64,000 bases of DNA from Rheinheimera mesophila (GTDB lineage: Bacteria; Pseudomonadota; Gammaproteobacteria; Enterobacterales; Alteromonadaceae): positions 62,001 through 126,000 of the forward strand of contig NZ_LAVS01000002.1 of NCBI RefSeq assembly GCF_000986865.1, written 5' to 3'. Under the pieces are notes generated by a model, which was not told the DNA's origin, searched no databases, and saw only the letters and a list, made by a program, of their open reading frames with translations. The position numbers and the translations under genes were made by a program. Below, piece by piece: positions 20,553 through 30,263 of this stretch; positions within the stretch are counted from its first letter, which is position 1, and the number at the start of each line of letters is the position of its first letter.

Positions 20553-22652
20553 TTAGTTCTTAGCAGCGGCAGCTTTCTTTTCTTTCTCTTTTGCAATCAC
20601 TGCATCAGCCACGTTTTGTGGACATGGTGAGTAGTGAGAGAATTCCATAGAGAACTGACCACGACCAGACGTCATAGTACGCAGAGTAGAGATGTAACCG
20701 AACATCTCAGACAGTGGTACGTCGCCTTTGATACGAACGCCAGTGACACCAGCTTCCTGACCAGAGATCATGCCACGACGACGGTTTAAGTCACCGATCA
20801 CATCACCTACGTGGTCTTCTGGTGTGAACACGTCAACTTTCATGATTGGCTCTAACAACTGAGCGCCAGCTTTAGGCATAGTTTGACGGAATGCACCTTT
20901 GGCAGCGATTTCGAACGCGATAGCTGATGAGTCAACGGCGTGGAAACCACCGTCGAACAGTTCAACTTCTACGTCTAACACAGGGAAGCCAGCCAGAGTA
21001 CCGGTTGACATCATAGAGGCGAAGCCTTTCTCAATCGCTGGGAAGAATTCTTTCGGAACGCTACCACCCACTACAGTAGAAACGAACTTGAAGCCTGAAT
21101 TTGGCTCGCCCGGACGAATGCGGTAGTCGATTTTACCGTATTGACCTGAACCACCAGACTGCTTCTTGTGCGTATAGCTGTCTTCTACTTCACGAGTGAT
21201 AGTTTCGCGGTAAGCAACCTGCGGCTGACCTACGACTAACTCAACACCGTAAGTACGTTTTAAGATATCTACTTTGATATCTAAGTGCAGCTCACCCATA
21301 CCCTTGAGGATAGTTTCGCCTGAGTCTACGTCAGTTTCAACGCGGAAGGTTGGATCTTCTGCCACCATCTTACCGATAGCGATACCCATCTTCTCAACAG
21401 AACCTTTGTCTTTTGGTGTGACAGAGATAGAGATTACTGGCTCTGGGAATACCATTGGTTCTAAAGTACATGGGGCTTTAGGATCACATAAGGTGTGACC
21501 AGTTTGGGTGTTGTTTTTCAGACCAACCAGCGCGATGATGTCACCGGCCTGAGCTGTGGTCAGGTCAGTACGGTCATTGGCGTGCATCTCAACCATACGG
21601 CCGATACGTTCTGTTTTACCGGTGTAAGAGTTCAGAACTGTGTCGCCTTTGTTCAGTACACCAGAGTAAATACGGATAAAGGTCAGGGCGCCGAAACGGT
21701 CGTCCATGATCTTGAATGCTAAAGCGCGGAACGGCTCGTCAGCAGAAACGATAGCGTATTCGCCCGTCTCGTTACCTTCTTCGTCAGTCAGCGGCTGTGG
21801 ATTTACTTCAGTTGGAGATGGTAAGTAATCAACAACGCCGTCCAGTACTAACTGCATACCTTTGTTTTTAAAGGCTGAACCACAGAAAGTTGGGAAGAAA
21901 GCCAGGTCACGTGTACCTTTACGGATACAGCGTTTGATGTCTTCGATAGATGGCTCCTCGCCTTCCATGTACGCCATTAACAGGTCATCGTCCTGCTCTA
22001 ATGCAGTTTCGATCAGTTGTTGACGGTACATTTCAACATCATCAACCATGTCAGCCGGGATGTCAGTCACTGTGTAGTTTTCTGGCAGACCAGTTTCATC
22101 CCACACGTAAGCTTTTTTAGTTAACAGGTCAACTACACCGACGAAGGTGTCTTCACGGCCGATTGGCAGAACCATGATCAGCGGGTTTGCACCCAGAACT
22201 TTTTTCACTTGTTCTGTTACGCGCAGGAAGTCAGCACCGATACGGTCCAGTTTGTTTACGAAAATCAGACGCGATACTTTTGCGTCGTTGGCATAACGCC
22301 AGTTGGTTTCTGATTGAGGTTCAACACCACCAGATCCACAGAATACACCGATACCACCATCTAATACTTTCAGAGAACGATACACTTCTACCGTGAAGTC
22401 AACGTGACCTGGTGTATCGATCACGTTGAAGCGGTGACCTTTCCAGTAGCAGCTAACTGCCGCTGACTGAATAGTAATACCACGTTCAGCTTCCTGTTCC
22501 ATGAAGTCTGTGGTTGATTCACCTTCGTGAACCTCACCCAACTTGTGGATTTTACCAGTCAGTTTCAGGATACGTTCGGTGGTAGTGGTTTTGCCGGCAT
22601 CAACGTGGGCGAAGATACCAATGTTTCTATATAAGGATAAATCTGCTGACAT
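20553..22652 (-). CDS. fusA2: Elongation factor G 2 (stand-alone EF-G paralogue)
   Basis: A 699-residue translational GTPase that moves tRNA and mRNA through the ribosome or helps ribosome recycling. The G motifs are intact: [12 protein letters not shown] (G1), DTPGHVDF (G3), NKLDRIGAD (G4) and a GSAFKNKG stretch (G5). Domains II-V follow, ending in a Lys/Ala-rich tail. It is not in a str operon with rpsL, rpsG and tuf. Together with the [19 protein letters not shown] stretch this matches the second EF-G paralogue of Vibrio and Alteromonadales. The start at the third codon (MSADLS) is preferred because GAG lies 7 bases upstream. The division of labour between the two EF-G copies is not shown by sequence. 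Confidence 0.88.
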   Translation of the reverse strand: MSADLSLYRNIGIFAHVDAGKTTTTERILKLTGKIHKLGEVHEGESTTDFMEQEAERGITIQSAAVSCYWKGHRFNVIDTPGHVDFTVEVYRSLKVLDGGIGVFCGSGGVEPQSETNWRYANDAKVSRLIFVNKLDRIGADFLRVTEQVKKVLGANPLIMVLPIGREDTFVGVVDLLTKKAYVWDETGLPENYTVTDIPADMVDDVEMYRQQLIETALEQDDDLLMAYMEGEEPSIEDIKRCIRKGTRDLAFFPTFCGSAFKNKGMQLVLDGVVDYLPSPTEVNPQPLTDEEGNETGEYAIVSADEPFRALAFKIMDDRFGALTFIRIYSGVLNKGDTVLNSYTGKTERIGRMVEMHANDRTDLTTAQAGDIIALVGLKNNTQTGHTLCDPKAPCTLEPMVFPEPVISISVTPKDKGSVEKMGIAIGKMVAEDPTFRVETDVDSGETILKGMGELHLDIKVDILKRTYGVELVVGQPQVAYRETITREVEDSYTHKKQSGGSGQYGKIDYRIRPGEPNSGFKFVSTVVGGSVPKEFFPAIEKGFASMMSTGTLAGFPVLDVEVELFDGGFHAVDSSAIAFEIAAKGAFRQTMPKAGAQLLEPIMKVDVFTPEDHVGDVIGDLNRRRGMISGQEAGVTGVRIKGDVPLSEMFGYISTLRTMTSGRGQFSMEFSHYSPCPQNVADAVIAKEKEKKAAAAKN

Positions 22653-22658
22653 AGTCAT

Positions 22659-23115
22659 CTCGATTAGCTAGTGGTTATAAAATAGGGCGACAATATACAG
22701 GAATTTATTTTAATTTGCCCGAAAAAAAATCAACTGCCTTTATGAATTTTTTATCTCCTGTTGAACAGTCAGCAAGACCGGAGCTGAAATCCATGTCAGA
22801 GTGCTTTGAACGGCGTTTTTTGGCAATTTAGCCGTCTGCTGTTGTCCTGATCATGCCTGCACTTCGTCGTCGCGCTTTTGTGTCGCATATCCCCCTTGGG
22901 ATTAAAAAAACTGCCCCTATATTTTGCTTTGTCAATCGTCTGACACTTTGTTTTTACGGGAATTTATCCGGCATCCTGCCCCCGGACTTATCGAACACAA
23001 GTCGGGTTAAGAACAAGTTTTGTACGACTGAGGTCCTTCTCAGAATGCTCGGCTTGCGGATGCCTTCCCGGTTCACTCGTTCCGTTATGCACTTGCAGTT
23101 CATCAGGGGAGGATA
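22659..23115. other. Intergenic region between EF-G2 and ABC export operon
   Basis: About 460 bases between divergent genes. The first 100 bases are AT-rich and probably hold the EF-G2 promoter. The right part must hold the promoter of the ABC operon. One frame (22853-23119, 88 codons) is open but has no ribosome-binding site or recognisable protein. No RNA gene or repeat was recognised. Confidence 0.5.
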
Positions 23116-23121
23116 TTGAAC

Positions 23122-24057
23122 ATGTTGCAGGTTCAGAACATCAGTCGTCGGTATGGCAGCCATCTGGCGGTAGATGATGTCAGTTTTACTATTAAAAAAG
23201 GCGAGATTATTGGTTTGCTTGGCCACAATGGCGCAGGGAAAACCACCATCATGAAGATGCTGAGCGGCTATCTTGAGGCTGACAGCGGTCAAATTCTGCT
23301 GGATGGTCTCGACATTCAGCAGCAAAGGCGGTTAATTCAGCAGCAGTTAGGCTATTTACCTGAACACTTACCGCTGTATCCGGACATGACAGTGCTGGAT
23401 TATCTGGATTATGCCGCCAGCCTGAAGGCATTGAGCAGTGAAAGTCGTGCTGCGGAGATCCGCAGGGTGGTGGCTGCAACCATGTTGCAGGACAAACTCG
23501 AAGCAAAGATAGAAACCTTATCCCGTGGTTATAAACAGCGTTTAAGTGTGGCTCAGGCTATTTTGGGTAAACCACGGCTGTTGATCCTCGATGAGCCAAC
23601 CAATGGGTTGGACCCAAGCCAGACCTTGCAGATGCGCGAGCTGATCCAGCAGATCGCACAGGATGCAACAGTGATCCTCTCTACCCATATCATGCAGGAA
23701 GTGCAGGCGTTGTGCAGCAGAGTCTTGCTGATCCAGCAAGGACGTCTGGTACTGGACCGGGCTTTGGATGCTTTGACACCGGATAGTGTGCTGCAGTTGG
23801 GCTGCGACATCCCCCTTGAGGCACTAAAACAGCTACTCTGTGACATGCCGCAGGTGCTGGCGGTGAAGCCGCAAAGCGAACACTGCTTCAGACTGGAGCT
23901 GGCTGCCGATAGTGATCACAAAGCCTTGTGCGCTCAAGTGGCTCAGCGTCTGGTTAATGCAGGCCATGCCTTGTATCAGCTCCACCTGCAGCAACAGGAT
24001 TTACAAAGCTTATTTAGTTCACATCACCAGAAAACGGAGGTGAAAGATGCAGCCTGA
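23122..24057 (+). CDS. ABC transporter ATP-binding protein, GldA-like
   Basis: A 311-residue ATPase subunit of an ABC-2 type exporter. Walker A is GHNGAGKTT (about residues 36-44), the signature is LSRGYKQRLSVAQA (in place of LSGGQ), Walker B is LLILDEPTNGLD, and the H-loop His is in STHIMQE. The C-terminal 90 residues form an accessory domain. The ATG at 23122 follows GGGGAGGATA; a TTG two codons earlier is an alternative. It overlaps the next gene by 11 bases, so ATPase and permease are co-translated. The GldA label reflects family resemblance to the Bacteroidetes gliding exporter and is not evidence of gliding. Confidence 0.9.
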   Translation: MLQVQNISRRYGSHLAVDDVSFTIKKGEIIGLLGHNGAGKTTIMKMLSGYLEADSGQILLDGLDIQQQRRLIQQQLGYLPEHLPLYPDMTVLDYLDYAASLKALSSESRAAEIRRVVAATMLQDKLEAKIETLSRGYKQRLSVAQAILGKPRLLILDEPTNGLDPSQTLQMRELIQQIAQDATVILSTHIMQEVQALCSRVLLIQQGRLVLDRALDALTPDSVLQLGCDIPLEALKQLLCDMPQVLAVKPQSEHCFRLELAADSDHKALCAQVAQRLVNAGHALYQLHLQQQDLQSLFSSHHQKTEVKDAA

Positions 24058-26938
24058 TGTGAATGCAACAAAGACCCGTCATTTAATCTGGTCTGTGGCG
24101 CGTAAAGAATTGACCTTATTTTTTGCCTCGCCTGTGGCCTGGTTATTTTTAGCCAGTTTTGCCGCTGTTGAGCTGTTTGTATTTTTCTGGGGTGAAGCTT
24201 TTTTTGCCCGCAATATCGCCGATGTCCGGCCGCTGTTTAGCTGGATGCCGCTGTTGTTGCTGTTTTTAACCTCAGCGCTGACGATGAAAGTCTGGAGTGA
24301 AGAACGCCGCAGTGGTACTTTGGAAGCTGTGCTGACTCAAGGTTCTCCGGTCTGGCATTTTGTGCTCGGTAAGTTTTTGGGCTGTTTTGTTTTGCTTCTG
24401 CTGGCCTTACTGATCACCTTGCCTTTGCCTGTGACCGTAGCCTTGCTGGCTGAACTGGATTGGGGGCCTGTAATGGCGGGGTATCTGGCTTCAGTGCTGT
24501 TGGGTAGTTGTTATCTGGCCATAGGCCTGTTTGTGTCAGCCCGCTCGGATAATCAGATTGTCAGTTTGCTGCTGAGTATCGCTGTGTGCGGTGCACTCTA
24601 TTTGGTTGGGCATCCGCTGATCACGGGCTTATTCAGTCAGTCTGTCGCCTCTTACCTGAATTTCATCGGCACAGGGTCGCGTTTTGATGCGATCACCCGA
24701 GGAGTACTGGATTTTCGTGATCTGTATTATTACCTGGCGCTGGTGCTGACCTTTTTAGTGTTAAATGTTTATGTTCTAGAAAAAGAACGTTTTTCAAGCC
24801 GTTTATCCAACAGTGCCCGGCAGTGGCAATGGCTCAGCACAGTAGCCGTGCTGAACCTGTTGTTGGCGAATCTATGGCTTGGGCAATTGACTCAGTTGCG
24901 TTATGACAGCACGGCAGGTAAACAATACTCCTTGTCTGAAGCCACCCAGCAGCAACTGCAAAGCCTGACGGAGCCTTTGTTGATCCGTGGCTATTTTTCC
25001 GGGCAAACCCATCCGTTATTGGCACCCTTAGTCCCCCAATTGCAGGATTTGTTAAAAGAGTATCAAATCAGTGGTGGTAACAAAGTCAGAGTAGAGTGGA
25101 TTGACCCGACCACAGAGCCTGAGCTGGAACAGGAGGCTAATCAGCGCTTTAATATCACGCCTGTCCCGTTTCAGATTGCCGACCGCTATCAGTCTTCTAT
25201 TGTCAGCTCTTACTTTAATCTGGTGATCCAGTACGGTTCTGAGTACCAGGTATTGGGGTTTCGCGAGCTGATTGACGTGAAATCCAGAGGTGAAAATGAT
25301 CTGGAGGTGCTATTAAGAAATCCGGAACTGGATATCACCCGGGCGGTGAAAAAAGTACAGCAGGACTATTATGCCGGTCATGATCTGTTTGCTGCTGTCA
25401 CCGAGCCTGTCAGTCTGAAGCTGTATTGGTCAGACGATCCGCAGTTACCCGCTGAACTGAAATCTTTTGCGACCCAGTTACAGCAAAGTGCGGAACAACT
25501 GGCTAAAACAGCCGAAGGCAAGTTTAGTGTGCAGCGACTGGACCCCGATGCAGACAGCGCATTAAAAGACAATCTGCAGCAAGAGTTGGGGTTGAGTAAG
25601 GTCAAGCTGGATCCTTTTGCCGCAGAGGGCTTCTGGTTCAGTATGCAGTTGCAGCAGGGCTCACAGCAATTAGCGCTGACTCTGGATGATTTTAGTGTCG
25701 AAAGTTTTGAGCGTCAGCTCAAAGCCGGTATATCGCGTTTGTCTGGTCATGGCACAAAAACAGTGGCGCTGGTGACGCCGCAGGGGAGCGGTGGTTATGG
25801 TTATCCGGCCAATGAGTTCAGCGGTTTGAATGCTTTATTGGCCGATAATTTCAACGTCGAGCCGGAGGATTTAACGGACGGTAAGGTCAGTGCTAAAGCC
25901 GATGTGCTGTTTGTGATGGCGCCAGAGAATTTATCCCAGACACAACTTTTTGCCGTGGATCAGTTTTTGATGCAGGGCGGTACAGTACTGATGGCTACGT
26001 CACCTTTCAAAGCCAGTTTAAGCAGAGAGAACTTAGCGGTGCGGCCTTATCAGAGTGGTCTGAACCAGTGGCTGGAGCAGTATGGCGTACAGCAGAATTC
26101 CACTCTGCTTTTGGATCCGCAGCATGCCGCTTTACCTGTACCAGTCACACGTCAGGCCGGTGGTTTTACCTTTCAGGATATGAGACTGCTGGATTATCCA
26201 TGGTTTGCCGACATCCGGCAGGACGGTATGGCAGAGCTGCCATTATTCAGTCAGTTGCCCCAGTTGGTGGTGCCCTGGGCCAGTCCCTTTGATATTCAAA
26301 CTAAAGAACATATCAAAGCGACACCGTTGCTGCAGTCGTCCAAAGGTAGTTGGTTAACGGCACAAAGCACTGTGATGCCGACTCTGGATAGCTCAGGGCA
26401 GGTGAGTTACCCATCCGGTGATACCAGCGGGGCGCAGACCCTGGCGGTGATGCTGGAAGGTCAGTTTAAGTCCTGGTTTAGTGGCAAAGCTTCACCGTTA
26501 CAGGCCCAGAAAACGAATGAAGCAAAAGACGAGGCTAAAAACGCAGCGCCTGAGCAAAGCAACACCAGCACTGAACTTTATCCTGTACTCGAACAGGCTA
26601 ATGCCGGAGCCCGTTTAATATTATTTGGCTCCAACGATATGTTCAGTGATGCGGTCAGTCAGTTGGTTGGCGGTGCACAGGGCTCAGAGTATCTGAACAA
26701 CCTGCAGTTACTGGCCAATACAGTGGATTGGGCGACGGCCGATCCTGCCTTGTTAGATATCCGGGCTCGTGGTCAGTTTAATCGCACTTTACCGCCGCTG
26801 GACAGAGCTGAGCAGCAGTTTTTGGAGTACCTGAATTATGCGCTGGTGCTGGCATTGATTCTGTGTATTGCACTGATTCAGCGCTGGCTGCAACGTCGCC
26901 GTTTGCAGCAACTGTATCGAGTAGTGGCAGCACAATAA
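24047..26938 (+). CDS. ABC-2 permease fused to GldG-like extracytoplasmic domain
   Basis: A 963-residue fusion. The first 250 residues form an ABC-2 permease with six hydrophobic segments (GldF-like: WSVARKELTLFFASPVAWLFL, then LTSALTMKVWSEERRSGTLEA). A seventh segment (about 262-285) leads into a large periplasmic GldG-like domain (about 290-920) starting RYDSTAGKQYSLSEATQQQL, and a last membrane helix near the C-terminus (about 925-945) anchors it. GldG-like domains may be a degenerate GATase-like fold; no catalytic residues are obvious. It is co-translated with the ATPase upstream and has a downstream DUF4340 partner. The exported substrate is unknown. Confidence 0.85.
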   Translation: MQPDVNATKTRHLIWSVARKELTLFFASPVAWLFLASFAAVELFVFFWGEAFFARNIADVRPLFSWMPLLLLFLTSALTMKVWSEERRSGTLEAVLTQGSPVWHFVLGKFLGCFVLLLLALLITLPLPVTVALLAELDWGPVMAGYLASVLLGSCYLAIGLFVSARSDNQIVSLLLSIAVCGALYLVGHPLITGLFSQSVASYLNFIGTGSRFDAITRGVLDFRDLYYYLALVLTFLVLNVYVLEKERFSSRLSNSARQWQWLSTVAVLNLLLANLWLGQLTQLRYDSTAGKQYSLSEATQQQLQSLTEPLLIRGYFSGQTHPLLAPLVPQLQDLLKEYQISGGNKVRVEWIDPTTEPELEQEANQRFNITPVPFQIADRYQSSIVSSYFNLVIQYGSEYQVLGFRELIDVKSRGENDLEVLLRNPELDITRAVKKVQQDYYAGHDLFAAVTEPVSLKLYWSDDPQLPAELKSFATQLQQSAEQLAKTAEGKFSVQRLDPDADSALKDNLQQELGLSKVKLDPFAAEGFWFSMQLQQGSQQLALTLDDFSVESFERQLKAGISRLSGHGTKTVALVTPQGSGGYGYPANEFSGLNALLADNFNVEPEDLTDGKVSAKADVLFVMAPENLSQTQLFAVDQFLMQGGTVLMATSPFKASLSRENLAVRPYQSGLNQWLEQYGVQQNSTLLLDPQHAALPVPVTRQAGGFTFQDMRLLDYPWFADIRQDGMAELPLFSQLPQLVVPWASPFDIQTKEHIKATPLLQSSKGSWLTAQSTVMPTLDSSGQVSYPSGDTSGAQTLAVMLEGQFKSWFSGKASPLQAQKTNEAKDEAKNAAPEQSNTSTELYPVLEQANAGARLILFGSNDMFSDAVSQLVGGAQGSEYLNNLQLLANTVDWATADPALLDIRARGQFNRTLPPLDRAEQQFLEYLNYALVLALILCIALIQRWLQRRRLQQLYRVVAAQ

Positions 26939-26950
26939 GGAGGCACGCTG

Positions 26951-27907
26951 ATGAAAACACTGACGATTGGATTATCTGTGGTTGCAGCGGCGCAATTGCT
27001 GCTGGCAGGGGCATTATGGTGGCAAGATCAGCAGCAGCCAGAGGCGAGTGCTTTGCTTGCGCTTCATCCAAAACAGCTCACAGAGATTAAGCTGGAACAT
27101 CAGGGTAAGACTCTGCAACTGGTGTATCAGGATGGCGCCTGGCGCTTGCCTGCGTTACAGCATGAGCCAGCCCGACCCGCCAAAGTCACCGCATTGTTAA
27201 CTGAGCTGGAGAAAGCCCGTTTGCAGTGGCCAGTGGCAGAAACCACTGCCAGTCAGGCCAGATTTGAAGTGGCAGAGGATAAATATCAGTGGAAGCTAAC
27301 GTTAGCGGCTGGCGAGCAACAGCAACTGATTTATCTGGGCTCCAGTCCGGCCTTCAAACAGTTGTATCTGCGACGTGACAAAGAAACGGAAATTTATCAG
27401 CAGCAGATCAGCACTATGGATTGGAGCACAGAGCCTGAGCAGTGGTTTGACCGCAACCTGCTGCAGATCAGCCAGGTGAACCGGATCAAACTGCCGCAAC
27501 TAGAGCTAGAAAAAGAGGCTGGCCAATGGCAGGTACGCGCGGCTCAAGGAGAAACGCAAATAGCAGACAAGGCCCTGGCTGGTCAATTGCAGCAACTGTT
27601 CAGCGCATTGCAGGTCAGTGGTCCGCCAGTCAAGCCGCTGGCTTTGAAACAGCCTGAGCAACAACTTCAGGTGGAGGTTCAGAGTTTGAGTGCCAAACAT
27701 AGTTACCAGCTCCAAAAACAGCAGGACAACTATTTGATCAAACGCGATGACAGGGCCGTCTGGTACCCGCTGGCTGCAGAACAAGCGAAGCAGTTATTTG
27801 AACTTGAGCCGGAAAAGCTGCTGGCTAAACAGTCAGGACAAAGCAACAGCAACGAAAAGCCCAGTGCAAGTGAGGTTCAAGCTGAGGGCCGCTCTGAGTT
27901 GAACTAA
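26951..27907 (+). CDS. DUF4340 domain protein of the GldA/GldFG operon
   Basis: A 318-residue protein with one N-terminal membrane anchor (about residues 2-22) and a periplasmic beta-rich domain. HPKQLTEIKLEHQGKTLQLVYQDGAWRLP (about residues 38-66, given only as key features) is the typical DUF4340 opening, where a repeated strand motif ends in W. A second similar repeat follows at about 175-205. AAGGAGG precedes the start, 12 bases after the permease fusion, so it is the third gene of the operon. DUF4340 genes commonly accompany GldFG-type permeases; their role is not known. Confidence 0.85.
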   Translation: MKTLTIGLSVVAAAQLLLAGALWWQDQQQPEASALLALHPKQLTEIKLEHQGKTLQLVYQDGAWRLPALQHEPARPAKVTALLTELEKARLQWPVAETTASQARFEVAEDKYQWKLTLAAGEQQQLIYLGSSPAFKQLYLRRDKETEIYQQQISTMDWSTEPEQWFDRNLLQISQVNRIKLPQLELEKEAGQWQVRAAQGETQIADKALAGQLQQLFSALQVSGPPVKPLALKQPEQQLQVEVQSLSAKHSYQLQKQQDNYLIKRDDRAVWYPLAAEQAKQLFELEPEKLLAKQSGQSNSNEKPSASEVQAEGRSELN

Positions 27908-27962
27908 GCCGGGCTTTGGTCCGCGACTCAGTGTCCGGTTTGCCGGAAACTGCATAAATAAC

Positions 27963-27986
27963 ACAAAGGGCCGTCAGGCCCTTTGT
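27963..27986. terminator. Bidirectional terminator
   Basis: ACAAAGGGCC (27963-27972) pairs with GGCCCTTTGT (27977-27986), loop GTCA. It lies between the convergent DUF4340 gene and the Old Yellow Enzyme gene. Confidence 0.85.
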
Positions 27987-28001
27987 CATATCTCATCAGT
28001 C

Positions 28002-29057
28002 CTATGAGGCCAGAGTCGGGTAGTCGGTGTAGCCTACCGGGCCTTTGCCATAAAACAGTTCTGGGCGTGGCTGATTTAACGGTGCATCTGTCTCCAGACG
28101 TTTTGGTAAATCCGGGTTGGCGATAAAAGGAATACCAAAGGCGATAGCGTCAGCTTTGCCTTCGGCCAGCCATTGATTCGCTTCTGCTTTGCTGAATTTT
28201 TCATTCGCAATCACAGGGCCACCAAATAACTGTTTAATCAGTGGCGTAATGCTGTCGTCTGCCGGATGTTCGCGGGTAGAGATAAAGGCAATACCACGTT
28301 TGCCCAGTTCAGTTGCAACATAACCAAAGGTGGCCGTGCGGTTCGAGTCGCCCATATCGTGGGCATCCATACGAGGCGCCAAGTGCATCGCTACTCTGTC
28401 TTTGCCCCAGACTTCAATACAAGCATCGGTCACTTCCAGCATTAAACGGGCACGGTTTTCCAAAGAGCCACCGTATTCGTCATCCCGTAAGTTAGTGCTG
28501 TCCTGCAGGAACTGATCGAGCAAATAGCCGTTCGCTCCGTGTATGTGTACACCGTCAAACCCTGCGGCTTTGGCATTGATTGCACCCTGGCGATAAGCTG
28601 CAACTACCTCTTTGATTTCGTTTAAGCTTAACGCCCGTGGCTCTTCAAAGTTTTTCATTGGACGAACCAGACTGACATGACCAGCCGGACGCACAGCACT
28701 TGGAGCTACTGGTTTTTCGCCATTTAAGTACAGCGGGTCAGAAATACGGCCTACGTGCCAGAGTTGCAAGAAAATACGACTGCCCGCTTTGTGTACCGCC
28801 TCTGTGACTAATTTCCAGCCCTCAACCTGAGCTTCAGACCAAATCCCCGGTGTATCGGGATAACCGACACCCATCGGAGTGACGGACGTGGCTTCGGACA
28901 AAATTAAACCTGCGCTGCTGCGTTGGCGGTAATACTCTGCCATCATGGCGTTAGGCACACGGCCCTCGTCAGCACGGCAGCGGGTTAAAGGCGCCATCAC
29001 AATACGGTTTTTCAGGGTTAAATCACCCAGCGTGATGGCATCAAATAAAGTTGGCAT
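28002..29057 (-). CDS. Old Yellow Enzyme family alkene reductase (NemA-like)
   Basis: A 351-residue FMN-dependent NAD(P)H oxidoreductase that reduces activated C=C bonds or nitro groups of electrophiles. A TIM barrel is indicated by the opening LFDAITLGDLTLKNRIVMAPLTRCRA. The substrate-binding HxxN pair is in HIHGANGYLLDQFLQ, and the FMN-binding GGPVIANEKFS and AIAFGIPFIANPDLP segments are near the C-terminus. It lies 10 bases downstream of an ArsR-type regulator gene on the same strand, and the two form an operon behind a strong palindromic operator. This parallels NemR-NemA electrophile response, though the repressor family differs. Confidence 0.9.
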   Translation of the reverse strand: MPTLFDAITLGDLTLKNRIVMAPLTRCRADEGRVPNAMMAEYYRQRSSAGLILSEATSVTPMGVGYPDTPGIWSEAQVEGWKLVTEAVHKAGSRIFLQLWHVGRISDPLYLNGEKPVAPSAVRPAGHVSLVRPMKNFEEPRALSLNEIKEVVAAYRQGAINAKAAGFDGVHIHGANGYLLDQFLQDSTNLRDDEYGGSLENRARLMLEVTDACIEVWGKDRVAMHLAPRMDAHDMGDSNRTATFGYVATELGKRGIAFISTREHPADDSITPLIKQLFGGPVIANEKFSKAEANQWLAEGKADAIAFGIPFIANPDLPKRLETDAPLNQPRPELFYGKGPVGYTDYPTLAS

Positions 29058-29067
29058 CTGTAACTCC

Positions 29068-29391
29068 TTAAAGTTGATCGGCTAAGCGCGCCAGAAATTG
29101 TTGAATCACAGCTTCATTGCGCGAATAAAAATTCCACTGACCTACTTTTTTACTGCTGATAAAACCAGCACGTTGCAAAGTAGCCAGGTGGGCAGATACG
29201 GTTGACTGAGACAACCCGGTCTTCTGGTCAATTTTGCCGGCACAAACCCCAATACTCAGCGGGTGTTCCTGATCGGCAAAATAAACTTCAGGTTGTTTCA
29301 GCCAGTTTAAAATGTCCCGCCGTACCGGGTGGGACAGGGCTTTGATCATCTCGTCGAGTTCTGCAGAGCTCATAGTTTCATTTATATCCAT
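29068..29391 (-). CDS. ArsR-family transcriptional regulator
   Basis: A 107-residue winged-helix repressor. The family core is clear: MIKALSHPVRRDILNWL, then the recognition helix GLSQSTVSAHLATLQRAGFI, then the wing KVGQWNFYSRNE. One cysteine (VCAGKID) is present; no CxC metal-binding motif of the ArsR/SmtB metal sensors is seen, so it may sense something other than metal, perhaps reactive electrophiles given its operon partner. The annotated start touches the operator; the internal Met at codon 7 (29373) would leave the operator upstream and may be the true start. Neither has a good ribosome-binding site. Confidence 0.85.
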   Translation of the reverse strand: MDINETMSSAELDEMIKALSHPVRRDILNWLKQPEVYFADQEHPLSIGVCAGKIDQKTGLSQSTVSAHLATLQRAGFISSKKVGQWNFYSRNEAVIQQFLARLADQL

Positions 29392-29433
29392 ATATCGCGA
29401 TATGGCGAAATATATATCGCCATATCGCGATAT
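29392..29433. promoter_or_regulatory. Double palindromic operator of the ArsR/OYE operon
   Basis: A perfect inverted repeat of 17 bases (arms 29392-29408 and 29417-29433) with an 8-base spacer AATATATA. Each arm contains the 12-base self-palindrome ATATCGCGATAT followed by GGCGA or its complement. It directly abuts the regulator's first possible start codon, as expected for autorepression. The remaining 230 bases to the fasciclin gene show no gene. Confidence 0.85.
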
Positions 29434-29666
29434 GCAACTTTTATTTTATTCTGGTCGGTACATTAGTCAGGCGCACAGCCGTAAAAAGAACGAAACAGCA
29501 GCGGGAAATCGCATGTTCACAGCTAAAAAACTAATAAGGTTACGGCACGTAATACGGTGATTTTTTCGTCAGGTTCAGAAAAAATAAACAAATATACTTT
29601 TGATCTTTTTACCGGTGCGCTGCGTTTTTTACTGCGGGTTTTATGTTCAACTAAAAGGAAATCAGA

Positions 29667-30149
29667 ATGAAATTTCGCTCATTATTGAATTTGACCGTGT
29701 TCTCTGCAGCTTTAGCCGTCTCCGCTGCATCTTATGCTTCTGCCAAAGCAGATATCGTCGATACAGCCGTAGCTGCAGGTAGTTTTAATACACTGGTAAC
29801 TGCAGTGAAAGCCGCTGATCTGGTCGATACCTTAAAAGGCCCAGGTCCATTTACTGTGTTTGCACCCAATGACGCTGCTTTTGCTAAGGTGCCTGCAGCC
29901 GACTTAGAGGCGCTGTTAAAAGATAAAGCGGCACTTGGCAAGGTACTGACCTACCACGTAGTGGCGGGTAAAGTGATGGCCTCTGATGTGGTGAAGTTAA
30001 CATCTGCCAAAACAGTACAGGGACAGGACTTAAAGATTGCCGTGAAAGATGGTGTGGTCTATGTCGATGGTGCTAAGGTCATAAGCACAGATATTGAAAC
30101 CAGTAACGGCGTCATTCATGTGATTGATTCTGTTGTCTTGCCTAAATAA
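29667..30149 (+). CDS. Secreted fasciclin (FAS1) domain protein
   Basis: A 160-residue protein with a signal peptide (cleavage near [10 protein letters not shown]) and one FAS1 domain. The two family motifs are present: [15 protein letters not shown] (about residues 61-75) and the C-terminal [14 protein letters not shown] (about 147-160), with YHVVAGK between. FAS1 domains mediate adhesion or surface interactions. AAAGGAAATCAG precedes the ATG. A strong terminator follows, so the gene is monocistronic. Confidence 0.92.
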   Translation: MKFRSLLNLTVFSAALAVSAASYASAKADIVDTAVAAGSFNTLVTAVKAADLVDTLKGPGPFTVFAPNDAAFAKVPAADLEALLKDKAALGKVLTYHVVAGKVMASDVVKLTSAKTVQGQDLKIAVKDGVVYVDGAKVISTDIETSNGVIHVIDSVVLPK

Positions 30150-30163
30150 TCGTTTGTAGTCAG

Positions 30164-30190
30164 AGAAAAGGAGCCTTGTGCTCCTTTTCT
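30164..30190 (+). terminator. Terminator of the fasciclin gene
   Basis: AGAAAAGGAGC (30164-30174) pairs with GCTCCTTTTCT (30180-30190), loop CTTGT, followed by TTT. Confidence 0.88.
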
Positions 30191-30263
30191 TTTATCCATT
30201 CTTTATACATTCATCCGCTGTTAAACTGCAGTAATTCGCTTTGATGGTCTGTTTTTAAGGACT

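Noticed and set aside
22853-23119. Possible 88-codon gene upstream of the ABC operon
   Set aside because: There is no ribosome-binding site and no recognisable sequence, and it overlaps the likely promoter region of the ABC operon.
23122-27907. GldA/GldG resemblance taken as evidence of gliding motility
   Set aside because: These families are widespread in non-gliding bacteria and no other gliding gene is present.
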